NCBI GenBank assembly: GCA_031265725.1
Contig: JAISCH010000349.1
Location: 1-5,349, forward strand
DNA length: 5,349 nucleotides
From: Propionibacteriaceae bacterium
GTDB taxonomy: Bacteria > Actinomycetota > Actinomycetes > Propionibacteriales > Propionibacteriaceae
Reading direction: 5' to 3'
Below the pieces are notes generated by a model that made no database searches, was not told the DNA's origin, and saw nothing but the letters and a program-made list of their open reading frames with translations. The stretch's first letter is position 1. The number at the start of each line of letters is the position of its first letter. Of the stretch, positions 1-5,178 are shown piece by piece. A program made the translations under genes and the position numbers.

Positions 1-3
1 ATT

Positions 4-27
4 ATAACGGGTTGATAACGGTCGTTA
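4..27. promoter_or_regulatory. operator-like repeat cluster upstream of the lipoprotein operon
   Basis: ATAACGG occurs at 4-10 and again at 15-21, 11 bp apart. The second copy is part of a perfect 5+2+5 inverted repeat, TAACG-GT-CGTTA (16-27). Such half-sites about one helical turn apart resemble a repressor or activator site, and the position about 100 bp upstream of the first gene would suit control of the ABC operon. No regulator gene lies in the window and I could not place a convincing -35/-10 pair, so the function is inference. Confidence 0.25.
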
Positions 28-75
28 GTTTGCTGTCACGTTTTGGGCCGCTCAATCAATAACTAGAGTGCCTGG

Positions 76-94
76 ATTCGGCAAAGAGCCGAAT
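76..94 (+). promoter_or_regulatory. hairpin in the leader of the lipoprotein gene
   Basis: ATTCGGC (76-82) and GCCGAAT (88-94) are perfect 7-bp arms around the loop AAAGA. The hairpin ends about 20 nt before the purine-rich ribosome binding site (AAGGGGGG, about 113-120). No T-run follows, so it is not a standard intrinsic terminator. It could be a leader stem-loop affecting translation or mRNA stability, the remnant of an upstream terminator, or a protein-binding palindrome. Confidence 0.35.
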
Positions 95-125
95 TAGCTG
101 CCTAGTCAAGACAAGGGGGGTTGCG

Positions 126-959
126 ATGAGGAAAACCGCAACATTCGCGGTATCAGGCGCGCTGGTGGTGGTGTTGGCGAGCGCTTTGGCTGGTTGCTCC
201 CCGACACCACCACCAGTAACTAGCGCACCTGGGGTACAAGAGTCTGCGCCGAGCACTATAAATGGAAACGCTGATCCGGGGGCTGCCGATCCGCAGTTGT
301 TGGCTGATGTGATCGACTACGCTTTTCCGGTTGGTGGGAATCAGATGCTGCGGACGATGCGGATGATGCGGGCTACGTCCTCAATCGGCGCGGTCGATTG
401 TGGGGGAGAACCTTTTGAGAATCTGAACTATACCGGCGACCGTCTGGATCAATTGCTCTATCCCGATCTTGATTTGATCCGGGAGAAGGGCATGTCAAAT
501 GAGCCAGGGCCACGTCCGGCGGGAACACGGGTTGGCGATGACAGTTGCCGGTACAAGAGTCTCCCTTCGCTGAATAAAGTTATTGATTTAAATTTCGGCA
601 TTTGGAGTGATGCGACCCGCGAGGTGTGGAATCGGGATGATATTCAGGCGGAAGTGTCCAAGGCCGGAGTTTGTCTGGAAAAGAAAACTGGCTGGAGTTT
701 GGTGAAGGCTGGCGCGACTAAGGCTGAGTATTTTTTCATTAAAGCGGACAGCGCAGTTGTGAGTGCGGCGAACCTGAGCGAGGAGAAGTCGTACAAGGTG
801 GGGATGAAGTATTCCCGGATTTTCGCTGATTGCATGGATGATTACTCCGCTGCGATGCGGGCTGCTTTGCAGGCCAAACGTCCGGTGGCGGTGGAGCAGA
901 ACCGGGAATTGTTGACCAGTCTGGCTCAGGAATTGAGCGCGGCTGGGTACGTGCCATGA
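126..959 (+). CDS. predicted secreted lipoprotein, function unknown
   Basis: A 277-residue protein anchored to the outer face of the cytoplasmic membrane. It has a basic N-terminus (MRKT), a hydrophobic stretch at about residues 7-22, and a lipobox LAGC with Cys24 as the predicted lipidated residue. A Pro/Ser/Thr/Ala-rich linker follows (about 25-50), typical of actinobacterial lipoproteins. The rest is a soluble domain with four further cysteines (C92, C141, C183, C236), enough for two disulfides, and no motif I recognise. The ATG at 126 is supported by a strong purine-rich SD (AAGGGGGG) about 5 nt upstream and by the signal peptide beginning directly at this start. It is the first gene of the operon; the adaptor gene starts 13 bp after its TGA. 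Next to a MacB-like transporter it could be a substrate-binding or immunity-type partner, but that rests on context only. Gene certainty is high; function is not known. Confidence 0.9.
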   Translation: MRKTATFAVSGALVVVLASALAGCSPTPPPVTSAPGVQESAPSTINGNADPGAADPQLLADVIDYAFPVGGNQMLRTMRMMRATSSIGAVDCGGEPFENLNYTGDRLDQLLYPDLDLIREKGMSNEPGPRPAGTRVGDDSCRYKSLPSLNKVIDLNFGIWSDATREVWNRDDIQAEVSKAGVCLEKKTGWSLVKAGATKAEYFFIKADSAVVSAANLSEEKSYKVGMKYSRIFADCMDDYSAAMRAALQAKRPVAVEQNRELLTSLAQELSAAGYVP

Positions 960-972
960 GTGGGGGCGGTTT

Positions 973-1407
973 ATGAAGCGGTCGGTGTTGAATATGGCGG
1001 TCGGGGTGGTCGCGGGCTGCGTGGCCGGAATCGTTGCCGCGTTGCTGTTCACTCAATCGCCGGAGCAGGCGGCCACTGAGCGGGCGGTGCCGGTGTTGCC
1101 AGTGGTGAGTGTGCCGGTGGTGTCGCAACGGTTGACTGATCTGGTCGAGGTGCTGTGTGTGCAGACTCCGGAGCTTCCGGTGGGCAGGTTATGGCAGTGC
1201 CGGTTGCCGGACGGGATGGCTGTGGCTGAGGGCGAGTCATTGCCGGCTGTCGCTGATGGCGAGCCAGTGAGCGCCAAGGCCGTGCGGACGGTGTTGGACG
1301 AGGAGACCGGCGAACCGTCGTTGATTCTCGAAGTGCCGCGCGGGCTGGATTCGACTGCCTCGCTTGAAGCCACGGTGGTGATCGCTGACACCGAGCAGGC
1401 GGTGTAG
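973..1407 (+). CDS. membrane-anchored periplasmic-adaptor-like protein, N-terminal part, ended early by an in-frame TAG
   Basis: A 144-residue product with a basic N-terminus and one membrane helix at about residues 7-26, so it is probably anchored by an uncleaved signal. Outside the membrane it has a VPVVSQRLTD segment like the start of the extracytoplasmic domain in HlyD/MFP-type adaptors of actinobacterial MacB-like transporters, then beta-rich sequence without a clear lipoyl or coiled-coil hairpin part. The frame stops at TAG 1405-1407, but the same frame continues with a typical adaptor C-terminus up to TGA 1585-1587. Read through, the protein would be 204 codons, still short against the roughly 300-400 residues usual for such adaptors, so an internal deletion or a minimal form is also likely. 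The start at 973 follows a G-rich stretch (962-969) by 3 nt and lies 13 bp after the lipoprotein gene. It would link the lipoprotein or substrate to the ABC permease. The family assignment is by sequence style, not by a search. Confidence 0.65.
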   Translation: MKRSVLNMAVGVVAGCVAGIVAALLFTQSPEQAATERAVPVLPVVSVPVVSQRLTDLVEVLCVQTPELPVGRLWQCRLPDGMAVAEGESLPAVADGEPVSAKAVRTVLDEETGEPSLILEVPRGLDSTASLEATVVIADTEQAV

Positions 1408-1587
1408 ACTGTGCCAGCCGGTGCGGTATGGTCGGCCAGTGCTGGAGAGCCGGTTATCCGGCAGGTGGACGGGGAGTTGCAGCGGGAGCTTCCGGTGCAG
1501 ACTGGGATCGCGGCGAACGGTTGGGTCGAGGTGCGCGGTGACGGTCTGAAGGCTGGCCTGTCGGTGATGATTCGGGGCGCGGAGTGA
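1408..1587 (+). pseudogene. C-terminal remainder of the adaptor gene after the in-frame stop
   Basis: Directly after TAG 1405-1407 the same frame stays open for 59 codons. It reads TVPAGAVW, then PVIRQVDGE, then VPV/TGI-like and GWVEVRGDGLKAG segments, and ends with TGA at 1585-1587. This is the usual order at the end of MFP/HlyD-type adaptors (a VPxxAV strand, a 'VDG' turn, a VxVGI strand, a 'VEV-GLKxGD' end), so the two pieces were most likely one gene and a single base change made the TAG (for example from CAG or TTG). Separate translation is possible: GTG at 1411 follows a weak AGGCGG (1397-1402) by 8 nt and would give 58 residues, kept in coupling with the ATPase gene by the GTGA overlap at 1584-1587. 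A sequencing error in one base is the other simple explanation. Confidence 0.6.
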
Positions 1588-2330
1588 GCGTGAGCGGGTC
1601 GCCGGGCAGTGCGCTGTTGTCACATTGCGAGTCGAGTCAGCTATTGGCGCGACCAGTAAGCCGACCGGCCGCGCCGATCCCGTTGGTGAAATTGGTGGAA
1701 ATCGGGCTGGAGGTCATCCGGCCGGTACCGACGCGGATTTTGCATCCGCTCAATCTGACCATTGAGCGGGGCGAGTCGGTGTCGGTGGTCGGCCCGTCGG
1801 GGGCTGGGAAGACCACGCTCGCTTCCATCATCGGGGCGCTGCTGGCGCCCAGCGAGGGCGAGTATTACTTCGACGGTGAGTTGGTCGACTCCTCTGCCCC
1901 GACTAGGTTGGCGTTGTTTCGCCGTGACCATGTGAGCGTCGTGTTCCAGAACGCGCAACTGCTGGACGAGCGGGACGCGCTGAGCAACGTCGCGCTGGGG
2001 GTTCTCGATCCGACCATCGAGCCGCGAGTGGTCGCTGAGTGCTGCCTGGAAGCCCTGGAACGGGTGGGACTCGCGCATGTCGCCCACCGTCCGGCAGCGC
2101 TGCTGTCTGGTGGGGAACGGCAGCGGGTGTCACTGGCGCGGGCGTTGGTGAAGCGTCCCGACATTTTGATCGCGGACGAGCCGACTGGCGCTCTTGACCA
2201 GGCCAACGGGCGCGCTGTGCTGGAATTGTTGTTCGCCCAGGACACCACCGTGCTACTTGTCACCCATGACCGGGACGCTGCCGCGCGCGCTGACCGGACC
2301 GTCACGATCATTGACGGGCGGCTGAAATGA
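1584..2330 (+). CDS. ABC transporter ATP-binding protein, MacB/LolD type
   Basis: The nucleotide-binding subunit that drives the permease encoded next to it. Motifs are intact: Walker A GPSGAGKTT (70-78), Q-loop VFQN with Q122, signature LSGGERQ (174-180), Walker B ILIADEP (194-200, D198 and E199), D-loop ALD (203-205) and switch His228 in VTHD. The ADEPTGALD wording is typical of the MacB/LolD/FtsE subfamily. The length of 248 is slightly above the usual 220-235 because about 33 residues precede the normal first strand. The GTG at 1584 overlaps the adaptor-frame stop (GTGA). A GTG two codons later (1590) is better spaced from GGAG at 1581-1584 (5 nt), so the protein may begin there. Its TGA overlaps the permease ATG by 4 bp, so equal production of ATPase and permease is likely. 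Function is confident; the substrate is unknown. Confidence 0.93.
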   Translation: MSVSGSPGSALLSHCESSQLLARPVSRPAAPIPLVKLVEIGLEVIRPVPTRILHPLNLTIERGESVSVVGPSGAGKTTLASIIGALLAPSEGEYYFDGELVDSSAPTRLALFRRDHVSVVFQNAQLLDERDALSNVALGVLDPTIEPRVVAECCLEALERVGLAHVAHRPAALLSGGERQRVSLARALVKRPDILIADEPTGALDQANGRAVLELLFAQDTTVLLVTHDRDAAARADRTVTIIDGRLK

Positions 2331-3496
2331 GCCGCTGGACGATCTTCGGCCATAAATTGCGGACGATGGCTGCCGACGCGGCGATGTCGTTGACCGCGCG
2401 GCCCTGGCGCACGTTCGCCATGATGGCGGGCATCATGCTCGCCGCCGCGTCCGCGACCGGAGCGATCATCACCGCCGACACCCAACAGACCCAGATCGAC
2501 CGCCGCTTCGACCTGCAACGTTCCAAAGCCGTCGTCATCCAAGCCCAGAGTGCGCCCGACGGCTTCGATCCGGCCCAGCTCGCTGCTATTGCCGCCTTGG
2601 AGCCGGTCAGCGCTGCCGGGGAATTGTCGGTCTGGGCGGATGTTGTGCCGGTGTCGCTGAACCGCTGGGCTGAGGACTTCAACGCGCCGTTGCTGGTGGC
2701 TGACAAGGGCGGGCTGGCGGTCGCGGCCAGCACCACCGGCATGGACCCGCAGCAGTTGTCCACCGGTCAGCCGTTGGTGTGGGTCGGCGAGACCCTTGCG
2801 GCTCGCCTCGGGCTGGCTGATCTGCGCACGCCGCAGACCATCCTCGTCAAGCAGCGTCCGTTCACGGTGGCCGGGGTCGTCCAGGCTCGTCCGGGCTTCG
2901 AGTACATCGCCACCAGCCTGATCGTCGGACGCCAGTCCGGGACCGCGATGATTCCAGCCGGACGGACGGTGCGCGTGATCGCGGGCATTCGTCCCGGTGC
3001 CGCAGTGGCGGTCGCTGACTACGCGCTGGCTGCGCTCGACCCCACCAAGACGTTGACCCTCCGAGATATCACCCCACCAGACGGCGAACTGCTGCTTGGC
3101 AATGTGGCCGCCGATTTGAAACTCATCGGCCTGGCCCTGGGTGGCTTCGTCGGACTGATCGGCACTATCACGGTCGCCAACACCATGAGTATGTCCGTGG
3201 TCCAACGCACCCGCGAACTTGGCCTGCGCTCAGCAATGGGTTGGACGCCAGGGCGCATCCGCACCCTAATCCTGCTCGAATCCGGCGCTTCCGGCCTATT
3301 CGCCGCTGTCATCGGCTCCACCCTGGGCACCGCCGCCGCGATCACCTGGGCAGGCATAAACGCCTGGCAGCCCATCATCTCCAAACCCCTGCCCGCGATA
3401 GTGATCCTCTCCGGCACCGCCGCCGCAATCATCGGTGGCCTAATCCCCGCCCACCACGCCTCAAGAGTCAGCCCACTAGCCGCCATGCGCAGTTAG
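2327..3496 (+). CDS. ABC transporter permease, FtsX/MacB family
   Basis: A 389-residue integral membrane subunit with the MacB topology: helix 1 at about 30-50, a large extracytoplasmic domain at about 51-262 (MacB periplasmic-core type), then three C-terminal helices at about 266-288, 318-342 and 355-374. Family marks include the cytoplasmic loop after helix 2, VVQRTRELGLRSAMG (291-305), which is the coupling segment that contacts the ATPase. The ending PAHHASRVSPLAAMR (374-388) corresponds to the usual 'PAxxAaxxxPxxALR' end. The length is normal and the gene looks intact, ending in TAG 3494-3496. The ATG at 2327 overlaps the stop of the ATPase gene (ATGA). Two copies would pair with two ATPases. 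Codon choice changes along the gene: the 3' part is C-rich in the coding strand whereas the genes upstream are G-rich. Specific cargo cannot be told. Confidence 0.92.
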   Translation: MSRWTIFGHKLRTMAADAAMSLTARPWRTFAMMAGIMLAAASATGAIITADTQQTQIDRRFDLQRSKAVVIQAQSAPDGFDPAQLAAIAALEPVSAAGELSVWADVVPVSLNRWAEDFNAPLLVADKGGLAVAASTTGMDPQQLSTGQPLVWVGETLAARLGLADLRTPQTILVKQRPFTVAGVVQARPGFEYIATSLIVGRQSGTAMIPAGRTVRVIAGIRPGAAVAVADYALAALDPTKTLTLRDITPPDGELLLGNVAADLKLIGLALGGFVGLIGTITVANTMSMSVVQRTRELGLRSAMGWTPGRIRTLILLESGASGLFAAVIGSTLGTAAAITWAGINAWQPIISKPLPAIVILSGTAAAIIGGLIPAHHASRVSPLAAMRS

Positions 3497-3507
3497 CCGA
3501 CTAATTG

Positions 3508-3522
3508 CCCACAGATTGTGGG
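3508..3522. repeat. short inverted repeat between the convergent permease and ssb genes
   Basis: CCCACA (3508-3513) and TGTGGG (3517-3522) are perfect 6-bp arms around GAT. The repeat begins 12 bp after the permease stop and lies in the 122-bp convergent gap (3497-3618), which otherwise shows nothing coding. Neither strand has a T-run after the stem, so it would be at best a weak or Rho-aided terminator or an mRNA 3' end stabiliser. A second, AT-rich 5-bp stem (AAGAG/CTCTT, 3543-3558) is weaker still. Confidence 0.25.
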
Positions 3523-3618
3523 AAGAACCTGGCGGACCGAGGAAGAGCGGGAACTCTTGGCGAGGGCCACGCAGACTGTGTGAAGGCAAGGCCTATCCCC
3601 GCTCCTGGAACTGGCCGT

Positions 3619-4029
3619 TCAGGCAGCCCGCACGTCGCGGTCGTCTTCAGCGGCGGCTTCCATGATCGCTCCATCTGGGTTGTTCCGCTTGTTGAAGACT
3701 GCCGTTCCCCAGGCCAGGTCGTGTCCCACCGAGGTCGCCTCCAGCTTCAGCCGCTCGTGCTCGACGCCCTGGGAGTCAATCCATCGGTCAGTGCGCAACC
3801 GGCCAGTGACCACTACCGGGTCGCCTTTCTTGACTGATTCCTGCACTCCCTCGGCCAATCGTCGGCTGCAACTCACCGACAGCCAGGTGGTGTCGAGTTC
3901 ATTCCACTGGCCGTTCCGGTTGTAGGAAGGCGTGCAGCCCAGCCGGAATTGAGCGAAGGGAATGTCCTTCACCATCCGGTACTCCACTTCAGTCCCGACT
4001 CGTCCAGTGATCCAAATCTGTGCATCCAT
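3619..4029 (-). CDS. ssb: single-stranded DNA-binding protein, short actinobacterial SsbB-like paralogue
   Basis: A 136-residue OB-fold protein that coats single-stranded DNA in replication, repair or recombination. Family marks are ITGRVGTEVEY (7-17), AQFRL (26-30), TTWLSVSC (47-54), the LAEGVQESVKKGDPVVVTGRL block (58-78) that matches the strongly conserved 'KGdxVxVxGRL' core, and LKLEATSVGHDLAWGTAVF (94-112), the ending seen in short actinobacterial SSBs. After about 112 there is only a short tail ending EDDRDVRAA; the usual acidic tip (DDDIPF type), which recruits partner proteins, is missing. Streptomyces SsbB likewise lacks that tail, so this is probably a second SSB and not the main replicative one. 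I chose the ATG at 4029-4027 because AAGGAG lies 9 nt upstream; an ATG two codons earlier (4035) is only 3 nt from it, and the frame is open to 4074. It is preceded by a DnaA-box-like promoter region also found before the rpn gene. Confidence 0.93.
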   Translation of the reverse strand: MDAQIWITGRVGTEVEYRMVKDIPFAQFRLGCTPSYNRNGQWNELDTTWLSVSCSRRLAEGVQESVKKGDPVVVTGRLRTDRWIDSQGVEHERLKLEATSVGHDLAWGTAVFNKRNNPDGAIMEAAAEDDRDVRAA

Positions 4030-4038
4030 CTGCATCAA

Positions 4039-4044
4039 CTCCTT
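4039..4044 (-). promoter_or_regulatory. ribosome binding site deciding the ssb start
   Basis: Read on the minus strand this is AAGGAG, followed by TTGATGCAG and then ATG (4029-4027). It gives a 9-nt spacing to the chosen start and 3 nt to the earlier ATG at 4035, which favours the downstream ATG and makes the longer reading (from 4074) unlikely. Confidence 0.7.
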
Positions 4045-4079
4045 ATAGTCCCGACGCATATTTACGCCGTCCACTAGGT

Positions 4080-4132
4080 ATTATTGGCAGAAATTCCAAA
4101 TCCGTTCACTCAACTTTGAAACCTGTGGATAT
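4080..4132 (-). promoter_or_regulatory. ssb promoter region with DnaA-box-like upstream site
   Basis: On the minus strand, ATATCCACA (4132-4124) differs from the DnaA box TTATCCACA in one base. A -35-like GTGAAC (4109-4104) and an 18-bp spacer follow, then the -10-like AATAAT (4085-4080). The segment TTTCTGCCAATAAT is nearly the same as TTCCTGCCGATAAT in front of the rpn gene, and the box-to-(-10) distance is 44 bp in both. The agreement supports a real shared promoter module; the -35 is weak and the binding protein is inferred. Confidence 0.5.
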
Positions 4133-4164
4133 CGAAACTTGAAACAGTAAAACCTGTGGATATC
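4119..4164. repeat. two direct repeats with DnaA-box-like core upstream of ssb
   Basis: AAACCTGTGGATATC occurs identically at 4119-4133 and 4150-4164. The 31-bp period is close to three helical turns, which places both copies on the same face of the DNA. The core TGTGGATAT is one base off the DnaA box complement TGTGGATAA. The remainder of the 184-bp gap between ssb and rpn holds no gene that I can see. Confidence 0.7.
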
Positions 4165-4213
4165 TACCGCACCCCCCATTGTGGTGAGATAAAACCAGCC
4201 ATATCCTCACTGG

Positions 4214-4480
4214 TCAGTGCAGTTCAGCCAATTCTTCTACTGTCAGGCCGGTAAATTCAGCGACATCTTCCACCGATATGCCCTGTGACAACGCCCCTGC
4301 GGCAATCTTAAGTAGAGCCTTTGAGTAACCTTTAGCTTCTCCTTTAGCCAGGCCTTTGGCTTCTCCTTGAGCGAGTCCCTTGGCCAGTCCTTCGGCTAGT
4401 CCCTCCTCGTGACCTTCTCGCCGGGCGGTATAACGTTCGTTGGCTTCTCGGACGCGTTCCCTCTCCAACACACTCATCAT
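4214..4480 (-). CDS. possible internally started small Rpn protein (RpnS-like, intragenic antitoxin candidate)
   Basis: In the same frame as the Rpn nuclease, codon 221 is ATG (4480-4478), with another ATG directly after it. AGGAAGGAG (4495-4487) precedes it, its AAGGAG core ending 6 nt before the ATG, a spacing as good as that of the genes' own starts. The product would be 88 residues: a charged helix (MSVLERERVREANERY), the seven glycine-spaced units and the final helix, without any of the catalytic D/E/Q residues. In enterobacteria, small C-terminal proteins made from internal starts in rpn genes bind and block the full-length nuclease, and this layout is the same. Translation here is inferred from the sequence only. 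The purine run is also what Arg-Lys-Glu codons would produce by chance. Confidence 0.45.
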   Translation of the reverse strand: MMSVLERERVREANERYTARREGHEEGLAEGLAKGLAQGEAKGLAKGEAKGYSKALLKIAAGALSQGISVEDVAEFTGLTVEELAELH

Positions 4481-5140
4481 GATCCGCTCCTTCCTGCTCA
4501 ACTTCCAGTATTCCACTATGCGTTCGGCCTCAACAAGATAATCAGGCGCTCCATCGGGTGCCAGGCCGCTGAGCAAGAACTGCGCCCACAACTGTGCACG
4601 ATTGTCGGCGAATATGCTTTTGCGTAGTTCCAGGAATCCGACGCTCAACCAATCCAGGGCAAGTCGCTCCCCGACCCAGGTGTCATCGCGTAGCCAGAAC
4701 GTGTGTTGCGCGTGTTCGCAGTCGAACATGTTGAATCCTAGGATGTTCAGCGACCGGACCGGCAGTATCGCCTTAAATGTCTCATCCCGGTCATCCTTTG
4801 AGTCTTCCTTGCGTGCGGTCAACAGATTCGCGGCGTAATACAGGGCGCGTTGGGTGAAGAAGTCTTCTTTGTGGATCTGTAGTTCCACCGTCAAATCAGC
4901 AGACTCCACTTCGATGGTGATGTCTCGTATCGACGTCCGCAACTGCTTAGTCGATTCCGCATCGTCCTGGTCGACGACATAGATCGAATACGGAGTGCGG
5001 AAGCGTATCTTGTTCAACTCCACGTCGATCCCAAACAAGTCTTTGATGAAGCCTTGAGTTACGTTCTTGTGGTCTTCTGAAGCCAGCAATCTCTTAAACG
5101 CCAAATCGTTGGTTGGCAAGATGGCTCTGGGCTTCGGCAT
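4214..5140 (-). CDS. Rpn family PD-(D/E)XK nuclease / putative transposase
   Basis: A 308-residue protein of the PDDEXK_2 type (annotated 'Rpn recombination-promoting nuclease/putative transposase' or conserved TIGR01784-like). The N-terminus has the family opening DLAFKRLLAS (12-21) and an FIKDLFGID segment (31-39). The catalytic core shows D73 in RDITIEV, the E86-x-Q88 pair (VELQ), then QRALYYAANLL (97-107) with R98 and the Tyr pair, as in the family's D...ExQ...RxxxY pattern. The middle part (about 125-215) is the usual helical region. The C-terminus has a charged helix (about 216-246), seven GxAx units (247-274) and a final helix ending VEELAELH. The ATG at 5140 has a strong AGGAGG 4 nt upstream. 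E. coli Rpn proteins are DNA endonucleases that raise RecA-independent recombination, and some act against phages. The gene is complete, with an internal start at codon 221. It is lower in GC than the ABC operon, in line with mobility. Confidence 0.9.
   Translation of the reverse strand: MPKPRAILPTNDLAFKRLLASEDHKNVTQGFIKDLFGIDVELNKIRFRTPYSIYVVDQDDAESTKQLRTSIRDITIEVESADLTVELQIHKEDFFTQRALYYAANLLTARKEDSKDDRDETFKAILPVRSLNILGFNMFDCEHAQHTFWLRDDTWVGERLALDWLSVGFLELRKSIFADNRAQLWAQFLLSGLAPDGAPDYLVEAERIVEYWKLSRKERIMMSVLERERVREANERYTARREGHEEGLAEGLAKGLAQGEAKGLAKGEAKGYSKALLKIAAGALSQGISVEDVAEFTGLTVEELAELH
4319..4402 (-). repeat. seven in-frame 12-bp repeats in the rpn C-terminus
   Basis: Seven consecutive 12-bp units encode G-[L/E/Y]-[A/S]-[K/E/Q] (residues 247-274): GLAE, GLAK, GLAQ, GEAK, GLAK, GEAK, GYSK. 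At DNA level the units are variants of GGACTGGCCAAG and GGAGAAGCCAAA. Gain or loss of a unit keeps the frame and changes the length of a helical spacer between the charged helix and the last helix. Similar glycine-alanine repeats are common in this family. Confidence 0.85.
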
Positions 5141-5156
5141 GACCCCTCCTAAAACT

Positions 5157-5172
5157 GTGACGACCCTGTCAC
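5157..5172 (-). promoter_or_regulatory. inverted repeat just upstream of the rpn ribosome binding site
   Basis: GTGAC (5157-5161) and GTCAC (5168-5172) flank a 6-nt loop and lie 6 bp upstream of AGGAGG (5150-5145) in the transcript direction. As RNA it is a short leader hairpin; as DNA it could be an operator between the -10-like element and the start. It is only 5 bp long and may be chance. Confidence 0.25.
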
Positions 5173-5178
5173 TGAGTC

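Noticed and set aside
1865..3205. 446-codon open frame on the minus strand across the ABC genes
   Set aside because: It lies opposite the ATPase and permease genes, which have complete motifs. The translation is low-complexity (His/Arg/Gly/Asp-rich) and has no family features; long antisense frames are common in GC-rich DNA.
3494..3581. Readthrough of the permease TAG into the next open codons
   Set aside because: The permease already has the normal FtsX-family ending right before the stop, and the codons after it encode nothing recognisable.
3505..3837. 110-codon plus-strand frame after the permease
   Set aside because: Most of it lies opposite the well-supported ssb gene, and the product has no recognisable features or ribosome binding site.
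4190..4213. Intrinsic terminator after the rpn gene
   Set aside because: The only pairing found (GTGAG with CTCAC, loop about 17 nt; CCAG with CTGG) is too short and no clear T-run follows.
4214..5140. Insertion sequence ending at the Rpn ('putative transposase') gene
   Set aside because: The family name is historical; the fold is a PD-(D/E)XK nuclease, and I found no terminal inverted repeats or target-site duplication around the gene.
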